59,134 bases of DNA, taken from the NCBI GenBank assembly GCA_903859815.1, contig CAIOOA010000038.1, forward strand, positions 1-59,134, in the 5' to 3' direction. This stretch comes from an uncultured Methylococcaceae bacterium. Its GTDB lineage: Bacteria; Pseudomonadota; Gammaproteobacteria; Methylococcales; Methylococcaceae. Positions 9,393 to 19,603 of the stretch are shown piece by piece. Under the pieces are notes generated by a model that was not told where the DNA came from, made no database searches, and saw nothing but the letters and a program-made list of their open reading frames with translations. A program made the position numbers and the translations under genes. Position 1 is the first letter of the stretch. Every line of letters starts with the position of its first letter.

Positions 9393-12300
9393 TGCCTACA
9401 CTGATTAAGTTTGCACTGACCCAACGGCTGCTGGTTTTGTTGATGGTCTTGCTCTTGGTGGGGGGCGGTTGGCGGGCCGTGACGACTATACCCATTGATG
9501 CGTTCCCGGATGTGTCACCCACGCAAGTCAAAATCATCGTCAAAGCCCCCGGCATGACCCCGGAGGAAGTCGAGGCTCGGATTACTGCGCCTGTCGAAGT
9601 GGAATTGTTGGGAATTCCCAAGCAGACGATGCTGCGTTCCATCTCCAAATATGCGGTCGCCGACATTACGGTCGATTTTGAGGAAGGCACGGACATTTAC
9701 TGGGCACGTCAACAAATCGCCGAGCGGATTAACGGGGTGTGGGCCAGCTTGCCTGAGGGCATTGATGGGGGCATGGCTCCGATGACCACACCGCTAGGGG
9801 AAATGTTCATGTTCACCGTGGAAGGCGAAGGCTTCAGTTTGATGGAGCGGCGGAATCTGTTGGACTGGACCATCCGCCCCGCTTTGCGCACCGTGAAAGG
9901 GGTTGCCGATGTCAACACCTTGGGCGGCATGGCTCGCAGTTATGAAGTAATACCCGGCAATAGCCGAATGTCGTCGCGTGGGGTGACGATGCAAATGCTG
10001 ATTGACGCACTTAAATCCAACAACCGCAATGATGGCGCGGGCCGCTTGATCGAAGGCGAGGAAGCTTTACTAGTTCGCGCCGAAGGTCGTATTCAAGATA
10101 TTGAAGATGTGCGCTCGATTGTTGTGGCACATCAAAATGGCGTTTCCATCACTGTCGCCGATGTGGCCGATGTGAGAATTGGCGCTCTTACCCGTTATGG
10201 TGCGGTCAGCCAGAATGGAAAGGAAGAAGTGACTGAGGGCTTGGTGCTGAGTTTGCGTGGAGCCAATGCCCGTGAAGTTGTCGAGGGCGTGGAAAAGAAA
10301 ATTGCAGAAATCATGCCTACTTTGCCCAAAGGCATCAAAATTGATGTGTTCTATAATCGCGGCAATTTGGTGGAAAGAGCCGTCCACACCGTTGTGAAGG
10401 CTTTGTTGGAAGCCGTGGTGTTGGTGGTCGTTTTGCTCATGCTGTTCTTGGGTGATTGGCGCGCGGCTTTGACTGTGGCACTTTCTCTCCCGTTGGCGGC
10501 GTTGTTCACCTTCATCATGATGAAGGCTGTCGGCATGACGGCTAACCTCATGAGCTTGGGGGGGCTGGCGATTGCCATTGGTATGCTGGTGGATGCCGCC
10601 GTCGTGGTGGTCGAAAATATCGCCACCTTATTGGCAAGTGATGTCGGTACAAAGTTGCCCCGGCTTCATCTGATTTACCGGGCATCCCGTGAAGTCGCCA
10701 CCCCGGTGACGGCGGGCATACTCATCATCATCATCGTATTCATCCCGTTGCTGACGCTGGAAGGCTTGGAGGGCAAACTGTTCGGCCCGGTCGCCATGAC
10801 CATCGTCTACGCCCTCAGCGGTTCGCTGGTGTTGTCCCTCACCGTTATCCCGGTATTGTCTTCACTGTTGCTAAAGCAAACCGACCATGGCGAACCTTGG
10901 CTTCCACGCACTTTGCGTCGGATTTACGAGCCGGTACTGATCTGGTGTCTCGATCATGTGAAAACCGTGCTGGTCGTTGCCGCATTGTTATTAGTGGTGA
11001 CCGGGATGGTGTATACGCAAATCGGCAAGACCTTCATGCCGACCATGGACGAAGGCGATATCATCGTTCAAGTGGAAAAACTGCCCTCCATTAACCTTGA
11101 GGAATCTATCCGTCTGGACAAGCGTATACAGAAAGCCATCCTTGACCATGTACCTGAAGTCACCCGGATTGTCGCCCGTGTCGGGGCCGATGAAATAGGC
11201 TTGGACCCGATGGGTTTGAACGAAACCGACACCTTTTTAATCCTCAAACCCCGTGACCAATGGCGCAAACAGGATAAGGATTGGTTGATTGACCAAATTC
11301 GCACGGTGATTTCCTCCATTCCAGGCACAGCCTTCAGCTTCACCCAACCGATTCAGATGCGTGTCACTGAAATGTTGACCGGGGTGCGCGGTGATGTGGC
11401 AGTGAAACTCTATGGAACCGATCTGAACGAATTGAACGCCAAAGCCGAGGAAATTCGTGATGTCATCAAAGACATACCCGGTGCATCCGACGTATTCACC
11501 ACCCGTAATGAAGGAATGCAATACTTACGGGTTAAGATCGATCGGCTTGCCGCCGGACGTTTGGGCGTGGACGGAGATCAACTTGAACAAATGTTGCGCA
11601 CCCAAATTGAAGGGTTAAAACTCGGCATCGTCCAAGAAGGCATCCGCAGGACTCCTTTGCTGTTGCGGGGATCGGGTGATGCGGCCAACTTCTCCGTGTT
11701 GCAAGTCACCCTGCCTGATGGAAGGCGCGTCCCCTTGTCGGCCCTTGCCAAAATAGAACGAGTGGAAGGCGTGGTGACCGTCGCCCGCGAGCGCGGCCAG
11801 CGCTACGCCGTGGTCCGCAGCAATGTGCGTGACCGCGACCTCGTCGGTTTTGTCGACGATGCCAAAAAAGCCGTGGAAGCCAAGGTCAAGCTGCCCACGG
11901 GTTATTGGATTCAATGGGGCGGTCAGTTTGAAAACCAACAGCGAGCAGCGGCAAGGCTGGCTTTGGTGATACCCGTATCGATTGGCCTGATTTTCTTGCT
12001 GTTGTTCTCCACCTTCGGCTCGGTCAAGCAAGCCGTATTGGTGTTGTCCAACATCCCTCTGGCGATGGTCGGCGGCGTGTTCGCATTGTGGATTTCGGGC
12101 GAATATCTGTCCGTGCCAGCTTCGGTGGGTTTCATCGCCTTGCTCGGCATCGCCGTGTTGAATGGCGTGGTGATGGTCAGTTATTTCAACCAACTTCGTG
12201 CCTTAGGGCTGGAAATGGGCAGGGTTGTTGTGCAAGGCTCATTGCGAAGACTGCGCCCGGTGATGATGACCGCCAGCATTGCCGCTTTTGGCCTGATTCC

Positions 12301-12436
12301 TTTATTGTTCGCAACCGGGCCGGGCTCGGAAATCCAACGACCCTTGGCGATTGTCGTCATTGGCGGTCTGGTCACGTCCACTTTGCTGACCTTGATCTTG
12401 TTGCCGATACTGTTTAGGCGGTTTGGGGAGGTGTAA
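9392..12436 (+). CDS. Heavy-metal RND efflux pump, inner-membrane subunit (CzcA/CusA family)
   Basis: A 1014-residue, proton-driven HME-RND transporter. It has the N-terminal helix, then two large periplasmic loops, each followed by a block of membrane helices. The family block DVSPTQVKIIVKAPGMTPEE is at residues 40-59, and GTDIYWARQQIAERI follows. In the fourth membrane helix the proton-relay motif reads GMLVDAAVVVVEN, with Asp401 and Glu408. The position six residues before Asp401 is Ala, as in CusA, where CzcA has an extra Asp. The C-terminal block (VGFIALLGIAVLNGVVMVS) is more CzcA-like. The exported metal, whether divalent or monovalent, is therefore not settled. It is the third gene of the operon. 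Confidence 0.88.
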   Translation: MPTLIKFALTQRLLVLLMVLLLVGGGWRAVTTIPIDAFPDVSPTQVKIIVKAPGMTPEEVEARITAPVEVELLGIPKQTMLRSISKYAVADITVDFEEGTDIYWARQQIAERINGVWASLPEGIDGGMAPMTTPLGEMFMFTVEGEGFSLMERRNLLDWTIRPALRTVKGVADVNTLGGMARSYEVIPGNSRMSSRGVTMQMLIDALKSNNRNDGAGRLIEGEEALLVRAEGRIQDIEDVRSIVVAHQNGVSITVADVADVRIGALTRYGAVSQNGKEEVTEGLVLSLRGANAREVVEGVEKKIAEIMPTLPKGIKIDVFYNRGNLVERAVHTVVKALLEAVVLVVVLLMLFLGDWRAALTVALSLPLAALFTFIMMKAVGMTANLMSLGGLAIAIGMLVDAAVVVVENIATLLASDVGTKLPRLHLIYRASREVATPVTAGILIIIIVFIPLLTLEGLEGKLFGPVAMTIVYALSGSLVLSLTVIPVLSSLLLKQTDHGEPWLPRTLRRIYEPVLIWCLDHVKTVLVVAALLLVVTGMVYTQIGKTFMPTMDEGDIIVQVEKLPSINLEESIRLDKRIQKAILDHVPEVTRIVARVGADEIGLDPMGLNETDTFLILKPRDQWRKQDKDWLIDQIRTVISSIPGTAFSFTQPIQMRVTEMLTGVRGDVAVKLYGTDLNELNAKAEEIRDVIKDIPGASDVFTTRNEGMQYLRVKIDRLAAGRLGVDGDQLEQMLRTQIEGLKLGIVQEGIRRTPLLLRGSGDAANFSVLQVTLPDGRRVPLSALAKIERVEGVVTVARERGQRYAVVRSNVRDRDLVGFVDDAKKAVEAKVKLPTGYWIQWGGQFENQQRAAARLALVIPVSIGLIFLLLFSTFGSVKQAVLVLSNIPLAMVGGVFALWISGEYLSVPASVGFIALLGIAVLNGVVMVSYFNQLRALGLEMGRVVVQGSLRRLRPVMMTASIAAFGLIPLLFATGPGSEIQRPLAIVVIGGLVTSTLLTLILLPILFRRFGEV

Positions 12437-12470
12437 TATACCGCTATTATTTCTCAATTTGGAATGCATA

Positions 12471-12902
12471 ATGACGACCGTATACGACCAAGACTTTCAT
12501 GCTTGGACCCAAGAACAAGCAGCTTTGCTCCGCGCCGGGCTATTTTCTGAACTCGACATCGAACATTTGACTGAGGAACTTGACAGCATGGGCGCACGTG
12601 AACGCCGGGAGTTGACTAATCGCCTAGCCATATTGTTAGCTCACCTACTCAAATGGCAACACCAGCCAGAACGTAGAGGGAACAGTTGGCGTTTGACCAT
12701 CGAAGTTCAACGGCTAGACCTGCAAGACTTATTGAAACAAAACCCCAGCCTACGCCCACAACTAGCGGAACGGATACAAGACGCATACCGCAAAGCCATA
12801 TTACTGGCTGCCCAAGAAACTGGGATTGCAAAAACCAAATTCCCTGCCGAATGTCATTATCTGGCAGAACAAGTCATGAGTGAAGAGTTTTGGCCGGACT
12901 GA
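12471..12902 (+). CDS. DUF29 family protein
   Basis: A 143-residue protein that matches the DUF29 pattern: an opening YDQDFHAWTQEQAALLRAG, then LDIEHLTEELDSMGARERREL, and a central HLLKWQHQPERRGNSWRLTI. The family is common in cyanobacteria and gammaproteobacteria and has no firm function. The ATG at 12471 begins the conserved part; the longer frame overlaps the pump gene and is less likely. It lies 34 bases after the pump gene, so it may be read through from the efflux operon, but nothing links it to metals. It converges on the subtilase gene. Confidence 0.8.
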   Translation: MTTVYDQDFHAWTQEQAALLRAGLFSELDIEHLTEELDSMGARERRELTNRLAILLAHLLKWQHQPERRGNSWRLTIEVQRLDLQDLLKQNPSLRPQLAERIQDAYRKAILLAAQETGIAKTKFPAECHYLAEQVMSEEFWPD

Positions 12903-12994
12903 GTCGAATAGCTGGACTGAATACTAATATATTATTAGAACCATGACATTCAGAGTGTTATTGATTTAATGCAAGTTTTTGTGCGTTTTATCAT

Positions 12995-15505
12995 CTAAAC
13001 TTCTGTTTCTAGTTTGATTAGATTTTCGATGACATTGCATAAATCAACATCCGTTTTAGGTGTTCGGATGGAAACAATGAGCGCATATCGTGCTTTATTG
13101 TCATAACGTTCCAATTTTTTACGGGTTTTCCACCAGCCAGCAACAGGATATACAGCGAGAACACCGCGTTCAGCCAAATCTACTGCGGTTCCTGTCCAGG
13201 TATCAGAATGGAGAGAACCTAAGTGGCGCAGAGCAGGCCCTAATCGCCAGTCTGGGTCGGAACCGCCTCCTGAATAACCTCCCTCTTCCTCGTTTCTTAC
13301 CCTCTGGTTAATGCGAGCACGAAAATCATCTATTTTTTCTAAAGGCCGTTTGACATCAAACCTTAGCCCATGAGATTCATAGCGATACCTTCCACCGCCG
13401 CCGCGCTCAACGATACCAGGGCTAGGTTCAATAAAATAGGAAAGCGTCACCCGCAACTCAACTTGCATTTCCCCCAAGTTTTCCAATGCACCTTTAGGCC
13501 AAGGCAGTGAATGCAGATGCATATCACGCAGTTTTGGTTCTCCACTTCCTTCACGGATGAATGGACGTAATTCGTCTTGAACGATAAGGGTCAAGGAATT
13601 AGATGCACTCCACAAAGCGCGTTCGAGATTAGGAACACCGAAACCACAATGGCGAACCAAGTGCCCATAATCTTTGCTGCGTTTTCGGGGATCGAGAAAA
13701 TCAGCTTGCATTTGCGGAGTCCATTCCGCCGAATGCACAATTAAGGCTCGCACGGTTTCGGGCCAGAGATTTGGATATTGCGCCATGAGTTGCGCGGCCA
13801 TGCGAGAACATAGGGCAGTTGCCGCACTAGTGCGACCAAATACTGTAAGCAAGCATTCTAATGGTTGAAAATTGGTTGTTAGTAATGAGAGGCTGGGCTT
13901 TGGTTCAAGATAAGGCGTTTGATACTGATTGGTCAGCGCCACATTTCCGCCTTCAAATACAACATCAGGTTTTAGCGGCCACGTCTTTTTCTCCCATATT
14001 TCCGAAGTTGTGCTAAAGGGGCTTAATCCCCCCTTTAAAGCAATCGGCGAATAAGCTTGTGCATCGTCTCCAACAATTTTGGTTTTTTCAGTATATGCAC
14101 CAATAGTTAAAATATTCCAAGCTTGCCCTGGGTCATGAATGCTATCTGTCGTATTACTTGCAGGGTAATTTTTCCATGCTTCTTCATCATCGATATTACC
14201 GCCCGATAGTACGATTAATCGCGGGGTTAATCCTTCACCTGCTACATCACAAGCTAACGCATCTAAAGTGGCCGACCAAGCGGAGGGCTTGCCTCTGTCG
14301 CGTTGGTCACTCGCGGTAACAGCCATACAGAAAACCCTCTTACGATAAGGGGCTGTTATTTCAGGGCGAGCAATCGCTTCCATCGTCAGCTTGCCATGAT
14401 GGCGACCAATGTTGCCATTATTATGAGGGAGTAGTTTTACCGATTCGAGGCGATGGGTTAGCGCAACAGGATTAGCGTTTTCCATAACATCAGTCAAATC
14501 ACCCCAGACAGACAAACCGGCCATTCCTGTACCATGACCCTCCTTGTCATCTAGCCCCCAAGCTTCCAGTTCCAAACTGTGCATATCCTCAAAGGCCAAA
14601 CTATCCCTTAGTAAAGGATGTCCAGCATTGACCCCAGTATCGAGAATGCAAACATGGGGTGAATCAACTGCAGGCCATTCTGTCCTGTCGAGAAGCTCGT
14701 CTATCCATTCACGTTGGTCTGTTGGTTTTAGGGCATCAAAAAACTCAGCGGTTTCTTTGGCTCGCCGTAGTTCCGCCACGCTGTTAAGCAGCATTACGGA
14801 TTGTTGGATTTGCTGTTGAGAGCCTTGCATGAGTAAAACCATGCGTTCTGGAAAATGCAGTTCATCCGTCGAAACTTCAAAGCCTATTTGTGTGGCAATG
14901 GCGCGAAAACTATGAAGCGTTGCCTTCCTATCATTCTGTGGTGAAAGCCACACTTCCCACCAGATGGTTTCCTTCTCTGAGGATGGAAGCGCGGACGAAT
15001 CATCCGTCCATAACTCGTTGAATGCTGCGCTGCGAATTTCTTGTATGGTGTTAATGAGTGCCTTGTTATCTAATGGCTCACCTTTAGCATTTTTACGCTC
15101 ATCCAAGTACGCCTGAATTTTTCGTTCAAACACTACCAGTTTGCCATCGGGTACGAACACAGTAGCATAAGTAATACCCTTATTGTGTTGAACATTTCGT
15201 AATTCAATTCCAGCGTTTGCATCGGAAAGGCTTTTAATTGCTAAATCTATAGCTGGTAAACTTGAAAATTGGATTTGCAGCCCTAAACCAGAGGTAATCC
15301 CAGCCTCTTGTTGTTTGTGCTTAGCCTCTTCGGCTATGGGTTTAAGTTTGCTTAGCTGACCGAGCAATTTATTCCCGTGGGAGTATCTGTCTTGCTCTGG
15401 AGGAGGTTTTGAACCCCCGCCAGGTGGAACAGGCGAATAACTTTCGGTGCGAGAAGTATTAGCGAGAATGAAATGGGGGCGACGCGAGGAGGGACGGTCT
15501 TCCAT
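12995..15505 (-). CDS. ietS: Subtilisin-like serine protease, IetS-like component of an IetAS-type defence pair
   Basis: An 836-residue S8-family peptidase without a signal peptide, so it should act in the cytoplasm. The triad is intact: Asp289 in CILDTGV, His324 in GHGTGMAGL and Ser560 in GRTSAATAL. The oxyanion Asn is Asn437 in LSGGN. About 280 residues precede the catalytic domain and a long tail follows. It sits 14 bases downstream of an AAA+ ATPase gene on the same strand. An AAA+ ATPase plus subtilase is the make-up of IetAS, first noted in plasmid incompatibility and later reported as antiphage. That identity is inferred from domain pair, order and size. The ribosome-binding site is weak. 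Confidence 0.75.
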   Translation of the reverse strand: MEDRPSSRRPHFILANTSRTESYSPVPPGGGSKPPPEQDRYSHGNKLLGQLSKLKPIAEEAKHKQQEAGITSGLGLQIQFSSLPAIDLAIKSLSDANAGIELRNVQHNKGITYATVFVPDGKLVVFERKIQAYLDERKNAKGEPLDNKALINTIQEIRSAAFNELWTDDSSALPSSEKETIWWEVWLSPQNDRKATLHSFRAIATQIGFEVSTDELHFPERMVLLMQGSQQQIQQSVMLLNSVAELRRAKETAEFFDALKPTDQREWIDELLDRTEWPAVDSPHVCILDTGVNAGHPLLRDSLAFEDMHSLELEAWGLDDKEGHGTGMAGLSVWGDLTDVMENANPVALTHRLESVKLLPHNNGNIGRHHGKLTMEAIARPEITAPYRKRVFCMAVTASDQRDRGKPSAWSATLDALACDVAGEGLTPRLIVLSGGNIDDEEAWKNYPASNTTDSIHDPGQAWNILTIGAYTEKTKIVGDDAQAYSPIALKGGLSPFSTTSEIWEKKTWPLKPDVVFEGGNVALTNQYQTPYLEPKPSLSLLTTNFQPLECLLTVFGRTSAATALCSRMAAQLMAQYPNLWPETVRALIVHSAEWTPQMQADFLDPRKRSKDYGHLVRHCGFGVPNLERALWSASNSLTLIVQDELRPFIREGSGEPKLRDMHLHSLPWPKGALENLGEMQVELRVTLSYFIEPSPGIVERGGGGRYRYESHGLRFDVKRPLEKIDDFRARINQRVRNEEEGGYSGGGSDPDWRLGPALRHLGSLHSDTWTGTAVDLAERGVLAVYPVAGWWKTRKKLERYDNKARYALIVSIRTPKTDVDLCNVIENLIKLETEV

Positions 15506-15519
15506 GTTTTTCAGTCAGT

Positions 15520-16521
15520 TCAAGGTTGTTTGGGGAGTAAATGTTGTTGCACGGCTTTGCGCTCTTCCAGCGTTTTTTTCAAATCTGCGGAAGTTAGTAT
15601 TTCACGATCATGGATAACCGCATCCTTGATTGCTTCTTGCACTGCACGGGTCAGTTCAGCATGGTTTAGCCCATCGGCAATTTTAGCTAAACTACTCCAA
15701 GACGGTTTTGCAATGTTAAAACCGGATAGTTTGGCTTTCAGTAGTTCGACGATTTGCACCTGATTAGGCAAACCATATTGAATCACATCGTCAAAACGGC
15801 GAAACAAAGCGTAGTCTAGGCTTTGCGGATGGTTAGTGGCAGCAATAATGATACTGTTCGATTCATCTTGTTCAAGCATTTGCAAGAAACTGTTCAATAC
15901 CCGGCGTATTTCTCCCACGTCATTGCCAAAGCCACGTTGTGCGCCGATGGCATCAAACTCGTCGAAGAAATACACGCCCCGCACCGAAGTAATGCAATCG
16001 AATATTTGCCTTAGCTTGGCTGCTGTCTCGCCCATGAATTTGGTGATGAGGGCATCTAGCCGAACGACAAACAAGGGGATGCCCAATTCACCCGCCAAGA
16101 CCGACGCGGTAAGCGTCTTGCCGGTTCCGGGGGGGCCAACCAAAAGAAGTTTACGGCGGGGCGAAAGACCGTGGGCTTGAATTTTGGAGAAGTTGCGTTG
16201 TTCTTTAATTAGGCGTTGTAGGCGTTCTGAGGTGCTGTCGTCCAACACCATTTCGGTAAGCCGCGCTTTTGGATAGTAGGCATCCAGCAATCCCGCCAAT
16301 TCTCCGCGTGGCTGGGCGATTGGTGTGGGGCGCTTGCCGCTAATCACGGGAACTGAACGTGCTTTGGCTGCATCAATCATTCCGCGAAGCTCTTCGGCTA
16401 GTTTCCCATGGCCTAATTTGGCTTCATGAGCCGCCATTTGCATGGCAACAGCAAAAAAATGACCATCATCGCCATCAATATGCGACTTGAGCAGAGCTTT
16501 GAGTTGATCCGCGCTAGCCAT
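15520..16521 (-). CDS. ietA: AAA+ ATPase, IetA-like component of an IetAS-type defence pair
   Basis: A 333-residue classical AAA+ ATPase. Walker A is GPPGTGKT at about residue 130, Walker B is GVYFFDEFD, sensor 1 is IIAATNHP, and an arginine-finger-like FRRFDD follows. The N-terminal 110 residues form a small helical domain that could bind substrate or partner. It is the first gene of a two-gene unit with the subtilase, separated by 14 bases. In this class the ATPase is thought to control or feed the protease. No clear Shine-Dalgarno sequence precedes the ATG at 16521. The upstream 178 bases are shared with a divergent antitoxin-like gene, which could regulate this pair. Confidence 0.78.
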   Translation of the reverse strand: MASADQLKALLKSHIDGDDGHFFAVAMQMAAHEAKLGHGKLAEELRGMIDAAKARSVPVISGKRPTPIAQPRGELAGLLDAYYPKARLTEMVLDDSTSERLQRLIKEQRNFSKIQAHGLSPRRKLLLVGPPGTGKTLTASVLAGELGIPLFVVRLDALITKFMGETAAKLRQIFDCITSVRGVYFFDEFDAIGAQRGFGNDVGEIRRVLNSFLQMLEQDESNSIIIAATNHPQSLDYALFRRFDDVIQYGLPNQVQIVELLKAKLSGFNIAKPSWSSLAKIADGLNHAELTRAVQEAIKDAVIHDREILTSADLKKTLEERKAVQQHLLPKQP

Positions 16522-16699
16522 TAAAATTAGAATCCGCGATGATTACAGGCGACAAATGTGATTATCATACCATTTTGGATTCAAAAATCGATCTTCTGAT
16601 GCCCCTAAGCCTAAATGTCAATTGCAACGTCAATATAAAACGCTACATCATTGTCATGTAATTGGTTTATGATATTTCAATTTAAGGTTGAGGTAGGTC

Positions 16700-17038
16700 A
16701 TGAGCAGTGCCATAGCCCGTAAACTGGAAACCATCCAAGAAAAAAGCGCCATGAAATCAGTCGATGTTGCCAATTTAATGGGAATTCGGCCTGAAACTGT
16801 CTCGCGCTGGAACCAAGGCAAGGCTTTCCCGCGACCTGAAGCGCAAAAGTTGCTTTTAGACTTAGAATATATTGCTGACCAACTTTCTGATTTTTACGAA
16901 CCCGCTGATGTTCGGCTATGGTTATTTTCGCGTCAAAAGCTTCTAAAAAGCGAAACCCCCTCCGATCTAATCCAACAGGGACGGGCGAATGAGGTGATTG
17001 CTGTGATTGATCAACTCCGCGATGGTGTATATATTTGA
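16700..17038 (+). CDS. Xre-type HTH protein with MbcA/ParS-like toxin-binding domain (orphan antitoxin-like)
   Basis: A 112-residue protein. Residues about 1-55 form a helix-turn-helix (KSVDVANLMGIRPETVSRWNQGKAFPRPEAQKLL). Residues about 56-112 match the Xre/MbcA/ParS C-terminal domain (LSDFYEPADVRLWLFSRQKLLKSETPSDLIQQGRANEVIAVIDQL). Antitoxins of this build normally sit beside a RES-domain NAD-degrading toxin. No RES gene follows: the next 389 bases are empty and the next gene is trpE. It is divergent from the IetAS-like pair and shares its 178-base upstream region. It may be an orphan antitoxin, or a regulator adopted by the defence pair. Confidence 0.72.
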   Translation: MSSAIARKLETIQEKSAMKSVDVANLMGIRPETVSRWNQGKAFPRPEAQKLLLDLEYIADQLSDFYEPADVRLWLFSRQKLLKSETPSDLIQQGRANEVIAVIDQLRDGVYI

Positions 17039-17427
17039 TTAATGGGAGATACTTGGTTGATCCAGAATCCAGCATTGCTTGACCAATTGAGTTCGTCCCT
17101 ATGATTTTTTGCTTGTTAAATTGGTGATAAACTACTCCAATCCTAGCTTCCTTTTGCCCATCCAACCATGCAAGATTGCACTCCTTCCCGACTCAATTGG
17201 CTAAAAAGGAAGGGCAAGCGAGGACATGAATAAGATTTTTTAGCGGCTCCACTATTCTTTGAACTATATCCACTTATCTGACTAGTATGCATTTATTACG
17301 CGAACGATGGCGTACTTTAATCCGGCAAACCATTTTGGCTGAATGACACTGCTCATCTGCAATTTTCATCCGGGCCAACAACAGGCATAGCCCTTAAGCA
17401 TCTGGCCCATATTCACTGTAGAACATT
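17039..17427. other. Intergenic region between the antitoxin-like gene and trpE
   Basis: There are 389 bases with no supported gene. A minus-strand open frame covers the first part but is the shadow of the antitoxin-like gene. I looked for a Trp-rich leader peptide and an attenuator ahead of trpE and saw neither. The trp promoter is presumably here. Confidence 0.45.
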
Positions 17428-18915
17428 ATGACTCCTGAACAATTTGAAACTTACACCCGCGAAGGATACAACCGTATTCCCATAGCCCGGCAAGTGCTTG
17501 CCGATTTGGATACCCCGCTAAGCGCCTATCTCAAACTGGCCGACGCACCCTACACCTATTTGTTTGAATCGGTGCATGGGGGCGAAAAATGGGGTCGCTA
17601 TTCGATCATTGGTCTGCCTTGCCAAACGGTAGTCAAAGTCCACGGGAACGCCATCACCATCGAACGGGACGGGCAAATCCAAGAATCGCTGACTGTGGAA
17701 AATCCTCTGCAATGGATCGAAGCTTTCTCAGGGCAATTCAAAACCCCGGAAATCGCCGGATTCCCACGCTTCACTGGCGGCTTGGTGGGTTATTTTGGCT
17801 ATGAAACCATGGCTTATATCGAGCCTCGCCTGAAAACCGACAAACCCGACCCCATCGGCAACCCAGACATTTTGCTGATGGTCTCGGAAGATGTGTTGGT
17901 GTTTGACAATCTGAGCGGTAAGTTGCTGATTGTGACTCATGCCAACCCTGCCGAGAGCGATGCTTATCATAAGGCCGAGTCAAAGTTGGATGGGTTGGTG
18001 GAAACCCTACGCAATAAAAGCCTTCCTCCCCGCGATCAGAAACCGCCGACACAGGTAGACGAAGCGGATTTTGTCTCCGGTTTCACCCAAGAAGGTTTTG
18101 AAAACGCGGTGCGTAAGGTCAAGGAATACATTGTCGAGGGCGACACCATGCAAGTGGTGCTGTCACAACGCTTGTCCATTCCTTACACGGCTGCGCCCAT
18201 GGATTTGTATCGTGCCTTGCGTTGCCTCAACCCTTCGCCTTACATGTACAATCTGAATCTAGGTGATTTTCATATTGTCGGTTCCTCCCCGGAAATTTTG
18301 GTGCGCTTGGAAGATGGCACGGTCACGGTCCGCCCCATCGCTGGAACCCGTAAACGGGGTAAAACGGCGGAAGAAGATTTGGCTTTGGAACAAGACCTGC
18401 TGGCCGACCCCAAAGAACTCGCCGAGCATTTGATGCTGATTGACCTAGGCCGCAATGACGCGGGCCGGGTTGCGGAAACGGGTACGGTCAGAGTCACCGA
18501 CCAGATGATCGTCGAACGCTATTCCCATGTCATGCACATCGTCTCCAATGTCAACGCCAAGTTGAAAACGGGCTTGAATGCGTTTGACGTGTTGTCAGCA
18601 ACCTTCCCCGCCGGCACGGTCAGCGGTGCGCCAAAGATTCGGGCCATGGAAATCATTGCCGAATTGGAACCGGTCAAGCGCGGCGTGTATTCCGGCGCAG
18701 TGGGTTATATCGGCTGGTCGGGGAATTTGGACACGGCGATTGCCATCCGGACCGCAGTGATTAAAGATGGCACATTACACATCCAAGCTGGGGCGGGCAT
18801 CGTCCACGACTCCATCCCATTGAATGAATGGGAGGAAACCATGAACAAAGGCCGCGCCGTATTCCGTGCCGTGGCATTGGCAGAAGCCGGACTAGAAAGG
18901 GGAGAAAGCCTGTGA
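17428..18915 (+). CDS. trpE: Anthranilate synthase component I (TrpE)
   Basis: A 495-residue chorismate-binding enzyme that makes anthranilate from chorismate with ammonia supplied by TrpG, the first step of tryptophan synthesis. The N-terminal part carries the tryptophan-feedback region ([18 protein letters not shown]). The C-terminal chorismate-binding half shows [44 protein letters not shown] and [18 protein letters not shown]. Length is standard. Its TGA overlaps the GTG start of trpG by 4 bases, so the two subunits are translationally coupled. The remaining trp genes in the window are displaced downstream by accessory genes. Confidence 0.96.
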   Translation: MTPEQFETYTREGYNRIPIARQVLADLDTPLSAYLKLADAPYTYLFESVHGGEKWGRYSIIGLPCQTVVKVHGNAITIERDGQIQESLTVENPLQWIEAFSGQFKTPEIAGFPRFTGGLVGYFGYETMAYIEPRLKTDKPDPIGNPDILLMVSEDVLVFDNLSGKLLIVTHANPAESDAYHKAESKLDGLVETLRNKSLPPRDQKPPTQVDEADFVSGFTQEGFENAVRKVKEYIVEGDTMQVVLSQRLSIPYTAAPMDLYRALRCLNPSPYMYNLNLGDFHIVGSSPEILVRLEDGTVTVRPIAGTRKRGKTAEEDLALEQDLLADPKELAEHLMLIDLGRNDAGRVAETGTVRVTDQMIVERYSHVMHIVSNVNAKLKTGLNAFDVLSATFPAGTVSGAPKIRAMEIIAELEPVKRGVYSGAVGYIGWSGNLDTAIAIRTAVIKDGTLHIQAGAGIVHDSIPLNEWEETMNKGRAVFRAVALAEAGLERGESL

Positions 18916-19499
18916 GCACCCGCATATTGATGATCGACAATTACGATTCCTTCACTTATAACCTTGTCCAATATTTTGCCGAATTGGGCGCGGAAGTGGA
19001 GGTTGTGCGCAACGACCAAATCCCATTGGAGGAAATCGAGTCCATCAACCCCGACAAGATCGTCATTTCCCCCGGCCCTTGCACCCCCAAGGAGGCGGGC
19101 ATCTCGGTTCCAACCATACTGCGCTACCAAGGCCGTTACCCCATTTTGGGCGTATGCTTGGGGCATCAAAGCATAGGCCATGCCTTCGGCGGCAATGTCA
19201 TCCATGCCAAATCCATCATGCATGGCAAAACCTCGATGGTTCATCATCATGACATAGGCGTGTTCAAAGGCTTGAAAAATCCTTTGCAGGCCACCCGCTA
19301 TCATTCCTTGGTGATCGAACAATCCAGTCTGCCGGATTGTTTGGAAATCACCGCTTGGACCGAAGACCCACACGGCAATGTCGATGAAATCATGGGGGTT
19401 AGGCATAAAACTTTGGATATTGAAGGTGTGCAATTTCACCCGGAATCCATCTTGACCGAACAAGGGCATGAGTTATTGGCGAATTTTTTGAGGCGGTAG
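18912..19499 (+). CDS. trpG: Anthranilate synthase component II, glutamine amidotransferase (TrpG)
   Basis: A 195-residue class I amidotransferase that supplies ammonia to TrpE. The start is the GTG at 18912, which overlaps the trpE stop as GTGA and follows a GGGGAG ribosome site. A longer frame back to 18828 lies inside trpE and is rejected. The opening [18 protein letters not shown] is the family signature. The nucleophile is Cys82 in [13 protein letters not shown], and the His-Glu pair is in FHPESILTE near the end. After it comes a 435-base repeat-bearing gap and foreign genes instead of the usual trpD. Confidence 0.95.
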   Translation: MSTRILMIDNYDSFTYNLVQYFAELGAEVEVVRNDQIPLEEIESINPDKIVISPGPCTPKEAGISVPTILRYQGRYPILGVCLGHQSIGHAFGGNVIHAKSIMHGKTSMVHHHDIGVFKGLKNPLQATRYHSLVIEQSSLPDCLEITAWTEDPHGNVDEIMGVRHKTLDIEGVQFHPESILTEQGHELLANFLRR

Positions 19500-19603
19500 T
19501 TGTTGCTGGCTTACAAGCTCTAGCTCTCATCGTTATAGACAAACGCAGGAAGCCCGTCATTTCGGCTTCAATTGCGCCAGCAATTCTCATTTTGGCATGG
19601 AAG

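Noticed and set aside
16698-17165. A 155-codon minus-strand open frame opposite the Xre/MbcA-ParS gene
   Set aside because: It covers the antitoxin-like gene in antisense, has no family resemblance, and the plus-strand protein has clear domains.
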